Below, one piece after another: positions 26,133-36,059 of a stretch of 64,000 nt of DNA. Numbering within the stretch: the first letter of the stretch is position 1; each line of letters begins with the position of its first letter. The stretch is taken from positions 1,178,001 to 1,242,000 of the forward strand of contig NZ_MRCI01000001.1 in NCBI RefSeq assembly GCF_001922575.1. The letters are read 5' to 3'. The translations under genes and the position numbers were made by a program. The notes under the pieces were generated by a model. The model was not told the DNA's origin, searched no databases, and saw nothing but the letters and a program-made list of their open reading frames with translations. The stretch is from Neptunomonas phycophila. GTDB lineage: Bacteria > Pseudomonadota > Gammaproteobacteria > Pseudomonadales > Balneatricaceae.

Positions 26133-26981
26133 ATGCAAAACTTAACACCCGAAGGCCAACATCTGGTCACCACTATGTCTCAGCGTTATAACCTAAGCCA
26201 CGATGCAATTGTTCATATGTTAATTGCTGTTAGTAATGGTGGTGGCAGTATGGCGCAATTTAACTGTCCCGAACTCGGTGGCGGCGGTCAGTGGATGCGT
26301 GGTGGTATGACAATGGTGGGTGATATGTTTAATTATGGCCTTAAAAATACCGTTGATAATTTGTGCAACGATTTATCCAATGCATTGGCCAGTACCCAAG
26401 TTTTTCCAGTTATCCCAGCGGGTACTCCGGGTAGTAATCAGTGGTGGCCTCAAGATTTAGGCGTTCCGTTTAGTAGTGGTGCGCAAAATGATATTAAGTA
26501 TGCCGTATTTCCTGGGCGTTTAGCGGTCATGCTGTTTGGAAATGTGACGGTGTACGATACGTTAGATCACCAAATCGGAGGCGTAAGCCAGCAGCAAGGC
26601 GGGGACGCCTCCCTTACTTTTAGTAGCCAGTATGGAACATTGTCGGTTTCTAGTTTGCCCGTTATTTCTGGTCCGGGTTTGCCCCAGGCTCAGCAAACTA
26701 ACTTCGCCGTACCTGCCGCTAACAGTGCCGCTTCCGTGGGCCAGTCGCAAAGCCAATCTAATGGTTATAATCAGGCGGATAATGTTCAGCAATCCTATCA
26801 GAGCGCTTCTCAACAGAACTTTGCACAAGCTCCGCAAGGCTCTGATAGTTTAAGCCATAGCTCTGGTTCTTTAGACGAGGTGCTGGGTCATATCGAAAAA
26901 TTAGGCAAGTTGCGTGAAGCAGGCGTACTCACAGATGATGAGTTTTCCAGTAAAAAAGCGGAATTGTTAAAACGTATTTGA
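26133..26981 (+). CDS. SHOCT-domain protein of unknown function
   Basis: The 282-residue soluble protein ends in a SHOCT motif (about 248-282): DEVLGHIEKLGKLREAG followed by LTDDEFSSKKAELL. The N-terminal half has a Gly/Met-rich GGGGQWMRGGMTMVGDMFN block. The middle (about 190-245) is a Gln/Ser/Asn-rich low-complexity linker. SHOCT is a short helical module often attached to oligomeric or membrane-linked proteins; no enzymatic motif is seen. An AGAGGA ribosome site precedes the ATG. It is a single-gene unit. Confidence 0.75.
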   Translation: MQNLTPEGQHLVTTMSQRYNLSHDAIVHMLIAVSNGGGSMAQFNCPELGGGGQWMRGGMTMVGDMFNYGLKNTVDNLCNDLSNALASTQVFPVIPAGTPGSNQWWPQDLGVPFSSGAQNDIKYAVFPGRLAVMLFGNVTVYDTLDHQIGGVSQQQGGDASLTFSSQYGTLSVSSLPVISGPGLPQAQQTNFAVPAANSAASVGQSQSQSNGYNQADNVQQSYQSASQQNFAQAPQGSDSLSHSSGSLDEVLGHIEKLGKLREAGVLTDDEFSSKKAELLKRI

Positions 26982-27033
26982 GTGCTCGCTTCCTCGTTGA
27001 GTTATAACTCACCGAGAAGACTTTTAGTTAGTG

Positions 27034-27056
27034 GCAGCCCCTTTGTTTGGGGCTGC
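27034..27056. terminator. Hairpin between convergent SHOCT and hydrolase genes
   Basis: GCAGCCCC and GGGGCTGC form an 8-bp perfect stem with a 7-base loop between two convergent genes. No clear U-tract follows on either strand. Confidence 0.5.
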
Positions 27057-27086
27057 GTGATGGCTAAATATTAGCGCTTTTAGTAA

Positions 27087-27983
27087 CTATGATAAGTGTT
27101 CCTTAAAGAAAGCAAGTGTGCGTTCCCATGCTAACTCGGCAGCAGGCTCATTGTAGCGAGCTGTAGAATCGTTGTGGAAACCATGGTTTACGTCTTCATA
27201 TACAAAGGCTTGGTAATCGGCGCCGATAGCCTTCAGTTCTTTCTCATAATCAGGCCATGTGCCATTGACGCGCTTATCAAGAGCGGCAAATTGGAGCATG
27301 AGTGGAGCTTTGATATTTTTAATAAGCTCTGCTTTAGCGGGGGTGCCATAAAATGGGACTGCTGCATCTATGATCTCAGGAGCTCGAGCCGCTAACATGT
27401 TACTGATGTAACCACCAAAGCAAAAACCTACTACGCCGAGTTTATCATTCGTTAATTCATGAGCTTTTAGGAATTTGGCGGCGTTGATAAAGTCTATTTC
27501 AACCTTCACAGGATCAAGAGACTTTTGCATTTCTCGACCTTCATCATCATTGCCGGGGTAACCGCCGAGCGAGTATAAAATATCTGGAGCAAAGGCAATG
27601 TAACCAGCTTTTGCTAATCGACGTGCAACATCTTCGATATACGGGTTTAAACCTCGGTTTTCGTGGACAACAAGCACAGCAGGGGTTTTTTCGGTCATGT
27701 TTTTAGGTACAACTAAGTACCCCCGGCCTTCACCAAAACCGTCTGGTGACGGGTAGGTTGCGTAAGATGCGGTGATGTCTGGGTCGTTAAACGACACCTG
27801 TTCAGCCAACGCGTAATTGGGAATAAGGCCACCCGCGACCGCTGCCGCTGTTAAGCCAATAGCCGCTAATCGAGTTAAAAATGTGCGTCTATCAATGTCG
27901 CCGTGTGCGTATTGGTCGTACCAATCGAACGCCTCCTGTGGAATCTGATGAGCAGCAGTACTTTCCGGACGTTGTACGGTCAT
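27087..27983 (-). CDS. Dienelactone hydrolase family protein, probably Tat-exported
   Basis: The start is placed at the ATG at 27983 because an AAGGAG site lies just upstream; the longer open frame to 28142 has no such support. The 298-residue product has a twin-arginine-type segment RRTFLTRL followed by a hydrophobic AAIGLTAAAVAGG stretch. The alpha/beta hydrolase core has the nucleophile elbow GFCFGG (Cys), a later Asp in AALDKR, and the catalytic His in NHGFHND. Dienelactone hydrolases open cyclic ester bonds; the real substrate here is unknown. Export follows from the RR motif (inference). Confidence 0.88.
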   Translation of the reverse strand: MTVQRPESTAAHQIPQEAFDWYDQYAHGDIDRRTFLTRLAAIGLTAAAVAGGLIPNYALAEQVSFNDPDITASYATYPSPDGFGEGRGYLVVPKNMTEKTPAVLVVHENRGLNPYIEDVARRLAKAGYIAFAPDILYSLGGYPGNDDEGREMQKSLDPVKVEIDFINAAKFLKAHELTNDKLGVVGFCFGGYISNMLAARAPEIIDAAVPFYGTPAKAELIKNIKAPLMLQFAALDKRVNGTWPDYEKELKAIGADYQAFVYEDVNHGFHNDSTARYNEPAAELAWERTLAFFKEHLS

Positions 27984-28207
27984 AGCCTTCTCCTTGAGCG
28001 TAGCGGTTTGAGAATTTAAATTGTAATAGACTAATATTGTATTACTAGACACCTTTACGTTTGTTTTGTCTACTCGGATGAAAATTAATTCCCTATTAAT
28101 GAGTAATTTACATCTTTTATTGATGTTAAACCGTATGAGCAAAGTGGGCGATTTATTTAGCGCAGAGTATTACCTTTAGCTAATTGAAATCTTTAAGGAG
28201 GAGCCTA

Positions 28208-28549
28208 ATGCGTTGGCCCGCGTTATTGAGCTATGTTGGTGACAATGAGCTTGTTTTTATTGCTAACCAAAGTGAGTGGATGTCTGATAATGACTTACAG
28301 TCGCCTCATTTTGACGAAGGTGATCGTATTATTGATACTGATGGTTGTTTGTATCAACCCGAGAAAAGCGAAAAAGGTATCGAGTTAGTAAAGCTCGAAG
28401 AAAAGTACACCCTTGAGGATCTTGTTGGGTTAGTTCAAGCACATATGTTCGAGCAGGCGGGGGCTACTTGTGTGTCCAAGGTAGGAGCGTCTTCGATTGA
28501 TCAATTAATGACTATAATGGAAGCGTTAAGTGAATACGATAAACCCTAA
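28208..28549 (+). CDS. DUF4144-like small protein
   Basis: The start ATG at 28208 follows a clear TAAGGAGGA site; the upstream in-frame ATG at 28184 has none. The 113-residue acidic protein opens MRWPALLSYVGDNELVFI and resembles DUF4144 proteins of Vibrio and Shewanella. I recall this family by pattern rather than by search, so the name is tentative. It overlaps the next gene by 20 bases, so the two are translationally linked. Function is unknown. Confidence 0.65.
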   Translation: MRWPALLSYVGDNELVFIANQSEWMSDNDLQSPHFDEGDRIIDTDGCLYQPEKSEKGIELVKLEEKYTLEDLVGLVQAHMFEQAGATCVSKVGASSIDQLMTIMEALSEYDKP

Positions 28550-28745
28550 AAAACTTTATCTAAGTAAGTGGACCGCAGTTCGGCCCATAAATAAAGAAAA
28601 ACACTTTCTCGTGTCCAAGATTACGTTTGACGAAGAAGGATGTGTTGAGGAATGCGTAATAGAAGCCGTAATGACTAAGCGAGCTGATGCAATTGATTGG
28701 AATTCACTCAAGGATAGCACCCAGTGGCTACAAGGTTGGTTATAG
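28530..28745 (+). CDS. Small Trp-rich protein (TIGR02450 family)
   Basis: This 71-residue protein matches the TIGR02450 pattern: NPKKLYLSKWTAVRP, then KEKHFLVSKI, a Cys-containing VIEAVMTKR and IDW, ending with W residues. The start is GTG inside the end of the previous gene (20-base overlap), which suggests translational coupling. Function is unknown. Confidence 0.8.
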   Translation: MNTINPKKLYLSKWTAVRPINKEKHFLVSKITFDEEGCVEECVIEAVMTKRADAIDWNSLKDSTQWLQGWL

Positions 28746-28770
28746 CCATCTGGGAGCGTTCAGTTTGTCT

Positions 28771-29004
28771 TTAGGCTTTAACAATCGTTAACAATTGCTG
28801 TGCATGTTCAGCTGCGTGGCGTCCTAGTTCAGTCAAATAACCACCATCAGGCTGAGTGACTAATGATTTTTCATGAAGCCGCTTGGTAGCCGCAATAACA
28901 TTAGGTGCTGCCGAGGAGTGGATTTTGATTCCTTCCTGAGTGGTCTCTAGGTTAAACCGAGCTAATATATTGAGTTCGTCGTTTATCTCACTAGTGAAAG
29001 GCAT
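28771..29004 (-). CDS. TIGR02647 family small protein, winged-helix-like
   Basis: The start is set at the ATG at 29004, which has AAGGA six bases upstream; the ATG at 29010 abuts that site. The 77-residue protein reads MPFTSEINDELNILARFNL, then STAAPN-like and GGYLTELGRHAAEHAQ segments, the pattern of TIGR02647 proteins. The fold suggests a small DNA-binding winged helix, but this is an inference. It is convergent with the Trp-rich gene. Confidence 0.78.
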   Translation of the reverse strand: MPFTSEINDELNILARFNLETTQEGIKIHSSAAPNVIAATKRLHEKSLVTQPDGGYLTELGRHAAEHAQQLLTIVKA

Positions 29005-29453
29005 GATCATTCCTTTTTATTGTTATTGAGTGCGGTATCAGTGTACGACATATACAAAATTTGCCAAGTAAAGTTTATTGGCTAAGTATAAACGCCAAAA
29101 CTCACGTGATAAAACAGAGAATAAGTAAAAAAGCGTTCGATTTCAGTAGGGTTAGCAGCTAAATCACAGGGTTTAATTGAATAATAAGGGGCTGTTTAAG
29201 ACGTGTGGCTAGCTGCAGGCGTTGAAAATAATGCGCCAAATCAATTTCTACTATGCAAGCACACAACCTAATGATAAATACGTGTCCGTCAGTCTTTGCA
29301 ATAGGTATGTGAGGAGATAGTTTGAAGCATTCTAGGCTCTGAGTAGAGAAGGCCTTTTTTGTCAGCGCTAGCTGAGCTAGAATCACCCGCTGGACTTATT
29401 ACAACCCAGCCTTTATCAATTGCTGGGCTAGCTGACATCTAATTGGACTTTGA
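29005..29453. other. Intergenic region upstream of mksF
   Basis: This 449-base gap contains an AT-rich promoter side, a 27-base-distant inverted repeat before mksF, and a weak minus-strand 75-codon frame (29159-29386) that begins with GTG and has no ribosome site. I see no convincing gene. Confidence 0.5.
29405..29427 (+). promoter_or_regulatory. Inverted repeat just upstream of mksF
   Basis: CCCAGC and GCTGGG flank an 11-base spacer and end 26 bases before the mksF start codon. It could be an operator or a leader hairpin controlling the condensin operon. Confidence 0.35.
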
Positions 29454-30863
29454 ATGCTTTTTAACAAGCTTCCTGATGATCTTTTTGTACCGCTCTCCGG
29501 TCAAAACCGCCATATATATCAAGCTGTTTTGCTTGAGTTGGCTGATTTGTTTTTCGACGAAGATCTAGTCGATCCCTTTATTCCCAAAGACCTTGTACGT
29601 TCTTCGATCGAAGATGCGGTAGTGCGCTTAGGAGTCCGTCGTTGGGAACCAGAGACAGATGACGACAACGATGATGGTGAGGCGCCGCGTTCCACCGCGG
29701 AATACACGAACCGCATTTATCGTCGTTTAGTCGATTGTGGCTGGATCGAAGAAGAGCAGCGTATTTATCGCACTTATGTACTGATGTCGCCGTCTATCAG
29801 CTTTTTGCTGCGCTCGTTAGTTTCGATCGCTAATTTAGAAAAACGCTCTTATGGCGGTGCGGTACTGAACGTATTGAGCTCACTTGAAGCGGCTGTCAAC
29901 GACCCCGCAGGCCGAGGAATTACATTATCGGAAGCCGCGCAAACCGCTTCAGACTTTAGTGCGCATCTGACCGATATGATGTTGGGATTGCGAGAACTAA
30001 AAATTAGCCTTTCTAATTCGCAAAGTCCGCAAGAGATAGTGCGAGGCTTCTTCGAGCGTTTTGTTGAGCATATTTTGGTGTCTGACTATAAAACGCTGAA
30101 AACGAAAAATAATCCGTTTCGTTTCCGTCGTCAGATTTTATCGCTCTTGCGCGATTTACAGTTCGACACTGTTAAAGTTGATAAGCTTACTCGCCACTAT
30201 CAAGAACAGTTTGAAGCGAGTTACGATGATGCAGAGGCCATGGTCCATACGCACATCAACCGTATCATTCGTATCTTTGACTCAGTAGATAAACGCTTAG
30301 ACTCCATTGATGATTTTCGTTATCGATTGGAAAAACGTGTGGCTGATACTGTTAGATACATGGATAAAACCACACCAGGCATGGCCTCACGCTTATCACG
30401 AGTGATTGCCGAGTTAGCCAAACGTGATGAGTTGCCTGTTATTGATACTATTGAAGAGGTCGGGTTTATTAACCCTTCAAGCATACGCTCGCCTATCAGA
30501 AGGCGCATTGTGGCAGAACCAACGGTGATTAGGCAGCAGCAGATTGATCCTAAAGTGGTTGAATTGCGCGAGTTATTTAAAGCTTTCAAAGAGCGCCGCG
30601 AAGTTAAAGTGGAGCGCATCGATGCCTATCTAGAGCGTCACTTATCGGATAAAGACTCAATTAAAGCCGAAGAGTTTTCGATTGACACCATCGAAGATTA
30701 CATATGCTTTAGCTACATACGTCACCTTGCATCGCTTGGCAAAAAGGCTAAGAAGACAGCAGATATGTTCAAAATTGAGTTTGCCGAAAACTACACTCAT
30801 GTTGCCGATGTGGTGGAGTGTCGCGATTTTACTATTAATAAAGTTATTCAAAGGAAACCGTAA
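29454..30863 (+). CDS. mksF: MksF-like kleisin (Wadjet JetA-type)
   Basis: The 469-residue protein is the first gene of a three-gene MksFEB operon. Its size, helix-rich sequence, N-terminal winged-helix-like part (about 1-120), central coiled region (about 260-320) and position before MksE and MksB fit the kleisin subunit. The kleisin bridges the two SMC heads. It has an acidic stretch DDDNDDGEA (about 68-76). The identity rests mainly on context and length; the sequence itself is poorly conserved in this family. The stop overlaps the next start (TAATG). The ribosome site is weak. Confidence 0.82.
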   Translation: MLFNKLPDDLFVPLSGQNRHIYQAVLLELADLFFDEDLVDPFIPKDLVRSSIEDAVVRLGVRRWEPETDDDNDDGEAPRSTAEYTNRIYRRLVDCGWIEEEQRIYRTYVLMSPSISFLLRSLVSIANLEKRSYGGAVLNVLSSLEAAVNDPAGRGITLSEAAQTASDFSAHLTDMMLGLRELKISLSNSQSPQEIVRGFFERFVEHILVSDYKTLKTKNNPFRFRRQILSLLRDLQFDTVKVDKLTRHYQEQFEASYDDAEAMVHTHINRIIRIFDSVDKRLDSIDDFRYRLEKRVADTVRYMDKTTPGMASRLSRVIAELAKRDELPVIDTIEEVGFINPSSIRSPIRRRIVAEPTVIRQQQIDPKVVELRELFKAFKERREVKVERIDAYLERHLSDKDSIKAEEFSIDTIEDYICFSYIRHLASLGKKAKKTADMFKIEFAENYTHVADVVECRDFTINKVIQRKP

Positions 30864-31498
30864 TGCTTGGTGATCTGCAAAAAATAGTCAGCCGCAGTGA
30901 GCAAAATGACGCAGCTGATTTTTCGCGAGCGGCCAACTTGCTGTTAACTAACCAGTTTCTGCATGCGGACCGTTCTTCACATCGTGACAGTTATTTTTTA
31001 ATAGCCGCACATATTGATTATTTTCGTAACTTATTTGAGGCGATTGGGTGGTCATTTATCTATCAGCCCGATGAAGCTTATATGGGTATTCTGCCTCAAG
31101 GTGAGGAACGCAATGTAAAGCTGCGTCTTGATGAGTCTTTATTGATGTTATGTATGCGACAGCAATATGAAGCAAAATTAGAGAGCTTTGAAGTTGAAAG
31201 CGGTCGGGCTTACACCAATACCAATGAGTTACTTTCTCTGTATGAGAACCTGACCGGTAAAGAACTCCCGAACGAAACCCGCATGAAAGAGATCATGTCC
31301 CTCTTTAATCGTCACGGTATTATCGAGCGCGGGAAAATTAACGAAACGGATCCCAAAAACGTGCCATTTAGTATTTTACCCACAATCCGCCAAGTGGTAA
31401 TTGAAGATTACATCGGTCAGTTAGAAGCGCTTTGCGATACAGAAAACAGCCGCGATGCCCTAACAGAAGCGGAGGAGGCTGCTGATGAAACAGCTTAA
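30863..31498 (+). CDS. mksE: MksE-like condensin accessory subunit (JetB-type)
   Basis: The 211-residue protein is the size of MksE/JetB KITE subunits, which bind the kleisin and regulate the SMC ATPase. It starts on the last base of mksF and overlaps mksB by 14 bases, which indicates tight translational coupling and fixed stoichiometry. Internal segments such as [22 protein letters not shown] and [20 protein letters not shown] suggest winged-helix dimer folds. The call is supported by the following SMC gene. Confidence 0.82.
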   Translation: MLGDLQKIVSRSEQNDAADFSRAANLLLTNQFLHADRSSHRDSYFLIAAHIDYFRNLFEAIGWSFIYQPDEAYMGILPQGEERNVKLRLDESLLMLCMRQQYEAKLESFEVESGRAYTNTNELLSLYENLTGKELPNETRMKEIMSLFNRHGIIERGKINETDPKNVPFSILPTIRQVVIEDYIGQLEALCDTENSRDALTEAEEAADETA

Positions 31499-34400
31499 TC
31501 GTATTGTTCTAGTTAACTGGTATGTTTTGGGGGCGGTAGAGGTTCCTATTAAAGGTAATGTGGCTATTGTCGGGCCTAATGGTTCGGGTAAATCATCATT
31601 ATTGGATGCTATACAAACCATACTGATGGGCGGCCACAAACGTAATTTAAGTTTCAACGCCTCAGCCGGCCAAAAAAGTGAGCGTTCTTTACGTACTTAC
31701 TGCCTTGGTTTTTTGGATGACGGTGGTAAAAAAGCAACTGCTCGTGATGATTCTATTACCTACATGGCGCTAAGCTTCTTTGATACGGAGACAGCACAAG
31801 AAACGTGTATTGGGATAGCGATTAGCGCGTCCACAGCATCACCCGATGAAGAAATTTTAGGTCGCTTTATATTGCCTAACTTTTCAGTAACGTTAGATGA
31901 TTTCTCGGTGCGCGAGGGTGATGGTCGATTGCCTAAGCCGTGGAACAAGGTGCGAGATCAGCTTCTTAAACAATGCCCTGATATGGTGTTGGAAAAACGT
32001 GCCAGTAAGTTTGTTCGTGAAGTAACCACTGCGCTTAGCCATGACCCGCAAATGCCTAATGATGATGAAAAGTTTATTAAAAACTTTAAGAACGCATTGC
32101 GTTTTGTACCGATCGATAGCCCGACGAAATTTATTCGTGAGTTCGTATTGGATGAAAACATCGTTCATGTTGGCGCTTTCCGGAAGTCACTGGATGAATA
32201 CCGTGCGATGGAGCAAAAAACACTTGAGGTGTTTAATCGTATTACGGAGTTAGAAAAGGTTTCTGAGCAGTGTAAAGGTATTCAGCGTAACGTAAAAAAC
32301 GCTGTTGAGTATGAATGGGTGGTACACGAGACTCGCTTTGAAAACGCAGATCTCAAAAAAGAAGATGCTCAAGAACGTTTAGAATCGAACCAAGAAAAAG
32401 AGTTAGAAGTCCAAAAAGAAATGGAAGAGCATGCCGCTGAACTCAGCGGTGTAATGCAGCGCCTTGCTGATGCGCGTGCTCAATTAAATAACTCTGATGA
32501 TGCTCACCAAATCAAAGCGCTTGAGAATAATATTGCCGCTCGTTTACATGAAGAAGGCGTTGTAAAAGATAAAATACAGAACGTTTATAGTTTGTTCCGT
32601 AATACGGTCGGGTTTGCGCATTATCAAGATTTATTACCTGAATCGTTTCGTCCATTAGTTGAGCGTTGCGTGCAATTGTGGCGAACTGGTGAAGACATGA
32701 TGGCCGATGTATGGCCTGCAGAGCCGGTAGAGGTGGATAATGCGCTTGCCGAATTGAAGGACAATGTTGATTCGGTAAGACGAGATATTGGCCGTAAGTT
32801 TGAAGAATCCGTTATCCGGATGAATGAGCTACGCACGTCAATTCAGAATCAAAAAGGTGCTGTTGAGCAATTAAAGCAAGGCCGAGCGCCAGTGCGTCAC
32901 AACACGCGCGAATTGATGAATTTGCTGTCTGAGTATGGAATAGAGTCGACACCTATTTGTGAACTGGTCGATATCAATGACGATAAGTGGCGTATTGCTA
33001 TTGAGTCATTTTTAGGGGCTCGCCGAGAAGCTCTGATTGTCGATCCTGCCCATGTTAAAGAAGCGATCACGCTTTATCGTCGTAAAGGTCGTCATCTAAA
33101 AGGGTGTCGTATAATCAATACGACCAAGTCCCGCGATTGGTTAAACCGTAGTAAGCCGCGCTCGCTAGCTCAATTTATTGATACGGATAATGATGATGCT
33201 CAGGCTTACATGAACCGTGCGCTAGGCGGCGTTATGGCCGTTGAAACGGAAAACGAGCTACTGCGTGAGGAACGTGCTTTAACATATGACTGCATGCTGC
33301 AAACCGAGGGTTCCACGACCTCTATCAACGAACTTTCGCCTATTATGGGCATTCGTCGTCGTGGCGATCAGCTGGCATCGCAAGGTAAGCAAGTTGATGA
33401 GATGATTGAAGAGTTTACCAAGCTGGGTAAACGCCATGAGGCGTTGGAAAAACTGCGTGATAACCTCATCAACTTAACCACAAGCTTGGCTGGAGCGACA
33501 GAAAACGTATTTGATCTGGTGAACTCCCGTAACCAAATCAGTAATGAGATTGAAGGTTACCGTCAGGCAATTACTGACCTGCGCAATCACGACGATTCAG
33601 GTATCCAGCGTCGCATAGCGGAACTCGTTGAAGAGCAAAAAGCCGCTAATGACAAAAACAAAGTGCTCATGGATAAGTTACAGCGTATCCGCACGAGTAT
33701 GATAAAAGACACAGCGGCGTTAGAAGTTTTAGACGAAGAACTAACAGAGCATTCAGAAGCACGTAATGTGTGTGAGGCAAATCGTGACTTTGATCCGCAG
33801 TCAGCACAGGAAAAGCGTGATTATTTAGATGAAAGCTGCGCTGGTGAGCTAGAACGTATTATTTTTGAGGCCGCTAAAAAAGCACAGTCCGAATTAAGCT
33901 TGCACGAGAAAAAGAAATATTCTGTGCGTGATGCGGTTGCAAATTACAAGGCTCGTTTCCATGGCGGCGGTAGAAGCCATCAGGGCTTAGACAAAATAGG
34001 CCCAGACTCAACTCATGAAGAGCTAGAGCAGTATGTGGATGAAACACTGCAGTCGTTGAAAGATTCCGAGCTGGCAGAGTACACCGAAAAAGCTGAGCGT
34101 GCTCGCTTAGAGGCAGAAACCGCTTTCCGGTCGGACTTTGTTGCGCACCTAAATGATCAAATCAATAAAATTAAAGATCTGATTCGTGAGTTAAACAATC
34201 ACTTAAAGAACCGTCCTTTCCATAAGGAAATGTACAGCTTCGAGATGTCTCCTAACCCTGAGCTAAAAGATATTTTAGAGCTGGTTGAGGCTTATACACG
34301 TTTAGATCAAGCGAATGTTGGAACGCTTTTTGACATTCAACATGATGGTGATCGTCCGCATCATGATGCCTTAGCTAAAATACACGATGTGTTAAAAGAT

Positions 34401-34913
34401 GAAGGTGAGAGCAGTCTGCTACAGGACTATCGAAACTTTTATAACTTTGAGCTTGTGGTTAAAGATCTTAACGGTAATCGGAAAACAACACTCACTCAGC
34501 GTATCAAAACCGGTTCAGGTGGTGAGCACCAAGTCCCTTTCTATGTTGCAATGGCAGCAGCAATGGGCGCGGCTTACCGACTAAAAGAAGGCCCTAACGG
34601 TAATCCGGTAGGCGGTATGAGTTTGGCGGTGTTTGATGAGGCCTTTAACAAGCTAGATTCAGAGAACACGCAAACATCGCTCGGCTTTATGACTGATTTA
34701 GGGCTGCAAACTATCATTGCGGCACCCGATGAAAAGTATTCTTTGTTATCGTCTTGCATGGATACCATCATCAACGTTTGTCGAGATGGGCGTATCGTTG
34801 ATATCGATGTTGAATTTCCGACTCCTAAGGGCAAGGAACTACTTAATTCCGATAACCCGCGTAAGCTAATGGAAGAGGCTGGTTTATCTGAGGAGCTCTT
34901 AGCAGACGTTTAA
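31485..34913 (+). CDS. mksB: MksB-like SMC ATPase (JetC-type)
   Basis: The 1142-residue SMC-family protein has an N-terminal Walker A GPNGSGKS (residues 30-37), two long coiled-coil arms (about 260-470 and 620-830), a hinge-like globular part (about 480-600) and a C-terminal ATPase half. That half has signature GSGGE (1010-1014) and Walker B SLAVFDEA (1046-1053), then a KLD switch. The closed arms with MksE and MksF make a condensin that extrudes DNA loops. Length fits MksB/JetC rather than full MukB (about 1480). Families of this kind either organise chromosomes (Pseudomonas MksBEF) or, with the MksG/JetD nuclease, remove plasmids (Wadjet). No such nuclease gene lies within the window. Confidence 0.92.
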   Translation: MKQLNRIVLVNWYVLGAVEVPIKGNVAIVGPNGSGKSSLLDAIQTILMGGHKRNLSFNASAGQKSERSLRTYCLGFLDDGGKKATARDDSITYMALSFFDTETAQETCIGIAISASTASPDEEILGRFILPNFSVTLDDFSVREGDGRLPKPWNKVRDQLLKQCPDMVLEKRASKFVREVTTALSHDPQMPNDDEKFIKNFKNALRFVPIDSPTKFIREFVLDENIVHVGAFRKSLDEYRAMEQKTLEVFNRITELEKVSEQCKGIQRNVKNAVEYEWVVHETRFENADLKKEDAQERLESNQEKELEVQKEMEEHAAELSGVMQRLADARAQLNNSDDAHQIKALENNIAARLHEEGVVKDKIQNVYSLFRNTVGFAHYQDLLPESFRPLVERCVQLWRTGEDMMADVWPAEPVEVDNALAELKDNVDSVRRDIGRKFEESVIRMNELRTSIQNQKGAVEQLKQGRAPVRHNTRELMNLLSEYGIESTPICELVDINDDKWRIAIESFLGARREALIVDPAHVKEAITLYRRKGRHLKGCRIINTTKSRDWLNRSKPRSLAQFIDTDNDDAQAYMNRALGGVMAVETENELLREERALTYDCMLQTEGSTTSINELSPIMGIRRRGDQLASQGKQVDEMIEEFTKLGKRHEALEKLRDNLINLTTSLAGATENVFDLVNSRNQISNEIEGYRQAITDLRNHDDSGIQRRIAELVEEQKAANDKNKVLMDKLQRIRTSMIKDTAALEVLDEELTEHSEARNVCEANRDFDPQSAQEKRDYLDESCAGELERIIFEAAKKAQSELSLHEKKKYSVRDAVANYKARFHGGGRSHQGLDKIGPDSTHEELEQYVDETLQSLKDSELAEYTEKAERARLEAETAFRSDFVAHLNDQINKIKDLIRELNNHLKNRPFHKEMYSFEMSPNPELKDILELVEAYTRLDQANVGTLFDIQHDGDRPHHDALAKIHDVLKDEGESSLLQDYRNFYNFELVVKDLNGNRKTTLTQRIKTGSGGEHQVPFYVAMAAAMGAAYRLKEGPNGNPVGGMSLAVFDEAFNKLDSENTQTSLGFMTDLGLQTIIAAPDEKYSLLSSCMDTIINVCRDGRIVDIDVEFPTPKGKELLNSDNPRKLMEEAGLSEELLADV

Positions 34914-34945
34914 CTCATTACGGTTTCTAAAATCGTTTTATGAAA

Positions 34946-35614
34946 TTAGCCGGTTGTGCGTAAGCGTGCCACCGGCTTTTTTATATCCGGAGTCAGTTGA
35001 ACAATGCCTTTATTTCGGTAAAAAAGCAGTAGGCTCCCATCGTGGCTGGTTTGTACAGTCCAAGACTTCGGGGAGTCAATTAAGCGCAAGAGTATGGCTT
35101 TCATCGGAGCGGGTTGCTTTGGAGCAGGGAGATAAATACAGTCCTTGTATTGTTGGTGGCTTAAAAGACTCTTAACGCTAGATATATTCCATTCAGATGG
35201 TATGTGGGTAGTGGGAGTAATTTGCCCAATTAAGCTAGGTGCAATAATTTGCTTATCTTTGGCAAAAAACTTTCTTACCGTTAAGTCGGTATGTCGTTGC
35301 AGAAAGCTGTTGTCACGCACGTTGGAGTCAAAGCCTAACGTATTCAGCCCAGCTACTAAGACGGATAGCTGCCAATTGCATGATTTTATTAATCGCCATG
35401 CAGGCTCTACCGAGCGACGTGAGCCGAGGCTATATTTGATTGCGCTTCTGCCATCCAATTGCTCGTTGTCTAGTAAAGTGAGTTGTAGGTAAGTGCTTTG
35501 TAAATCAATTAAACACAGAGGTTGTTGTACGTAGGCGTACGACCGCTCCCTCCTAAAGAAGGAGACCCAATCAGTACGTGTTTCTAATTGATTTAAAACA
35601 GGAATATGCATCAT
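34946..35614 (-). CDS. Unknown protein convergent with mksB
   Basis: I do not recognise this 222-residue protein. It has no obvious signal peptide, membrane segment or enzymatic motif. It is rich in basic and hydrophobic residues, with the opening MMHIPVLNQLETRTDW. It is not a TOPRIM (MksG/JetD) protein. Its last codons are encoded inside the terminator hairpin of mksB (34948-34982). The ribosome site is weak. It is divergent from the small gene at 35668. Confidence 0.6.
   Translation of the reverse strand: MMHIPVLNQLETRTDWVSFFRRERSYAYVQQPLCLIDLQSTYLQLTLLDNEQLDGRSAIKYSLGSRRSVEPAWRLIKSCNWQLSVLVAGLNTLGFDSNVRDNSFLQRHTDLTVRKFFAKDKQIIAPSLIGQITPTTHIPSEWNISSVKSLLSHQQYKDCIYLPAPKQPAPMKAILLRLIDSPKSWTVQTSHDGSLLLFYRNKGIVQLTPDIKKPVARLRTTG
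34948..34982 (+). terminator. Terminator of the mksFEB operon
   Basis: AGCCGGT and ACCGGCT form a stem with a 16-base loop, followed by six T. It lies 34 bases after the mksB stop and encodes the C-terminal residues of the convergent gene. Confidence 0.75.
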
Positions 35615-35667
35615 TATTACTTATTGGCTGAAAGGTCAGTATAAATTGAACAGGTGAAAGACGCATC

Positions 35668-36024
35668 ATGAAACTGCTTAATCGTTCAGCTATTACTTTA
35701 TTGGCAAAGGAGCCCTTTGCGCGTTGGATAGCTTCATTACCGGAAGGCGATGAGTTAAATCAACCCACTTCATTAGAAGAGCTAAGACGCGAAGGGAATA
35801 TTTATCTCATGACTGAGGCCGAGCACGAGTCAGATTTTGCTCAAGTATTGGTCGACGAGTGGGATAATCTATGGCGCAACGAACTTGCTGCTTGGGACGA
35901 GTTTGGTGATTACTGGCCATCGCAAAGAAGCTTAGCAGTATTTAAAGAGTGGTTTGAAATCAGCCACCAGGTGATGGCGTTTGATCTTTCTTCAGAGCCG
36001 TTATTAGTCGCTAAATTAGACTGA
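35668..36024 (+). CDS. Conserved small acidic protein, function unknown
   Basis: The 118-residue acidic protein opens MKLLNRSAITLLAKEPFARW and has a Trp-rich C-terminal half (DEFGDYWPSQRSLAVFKEWF). Similar proteins of unknown role occur in pseudomonads, as far as I recall. It precedes the DUF3422 gene by a short gap on the same strand. No motif gives a function. Confidence 0.7.
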   Translation: MKLLNRSAITLLAKEPFARWIASLPEGDELNQPTSLEELRREGNIYLMTEAEHESDFAQVLVDEWDNLWRNELAAWDEFGDYWPSQRSLAVFKEWFEISHQVMAFDLSSEPLLVAKLD

Positions 36025-36059
36025 TTGTTTATCAAAAGTTGTTGGTCGGGGAGAGGGTT

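Noticed and set aside
29159..29386. Minus-strand 75-codon frame upstream of mksF
   Set aside because: Starts with GTG, no ribosome site, and no family resemblance.
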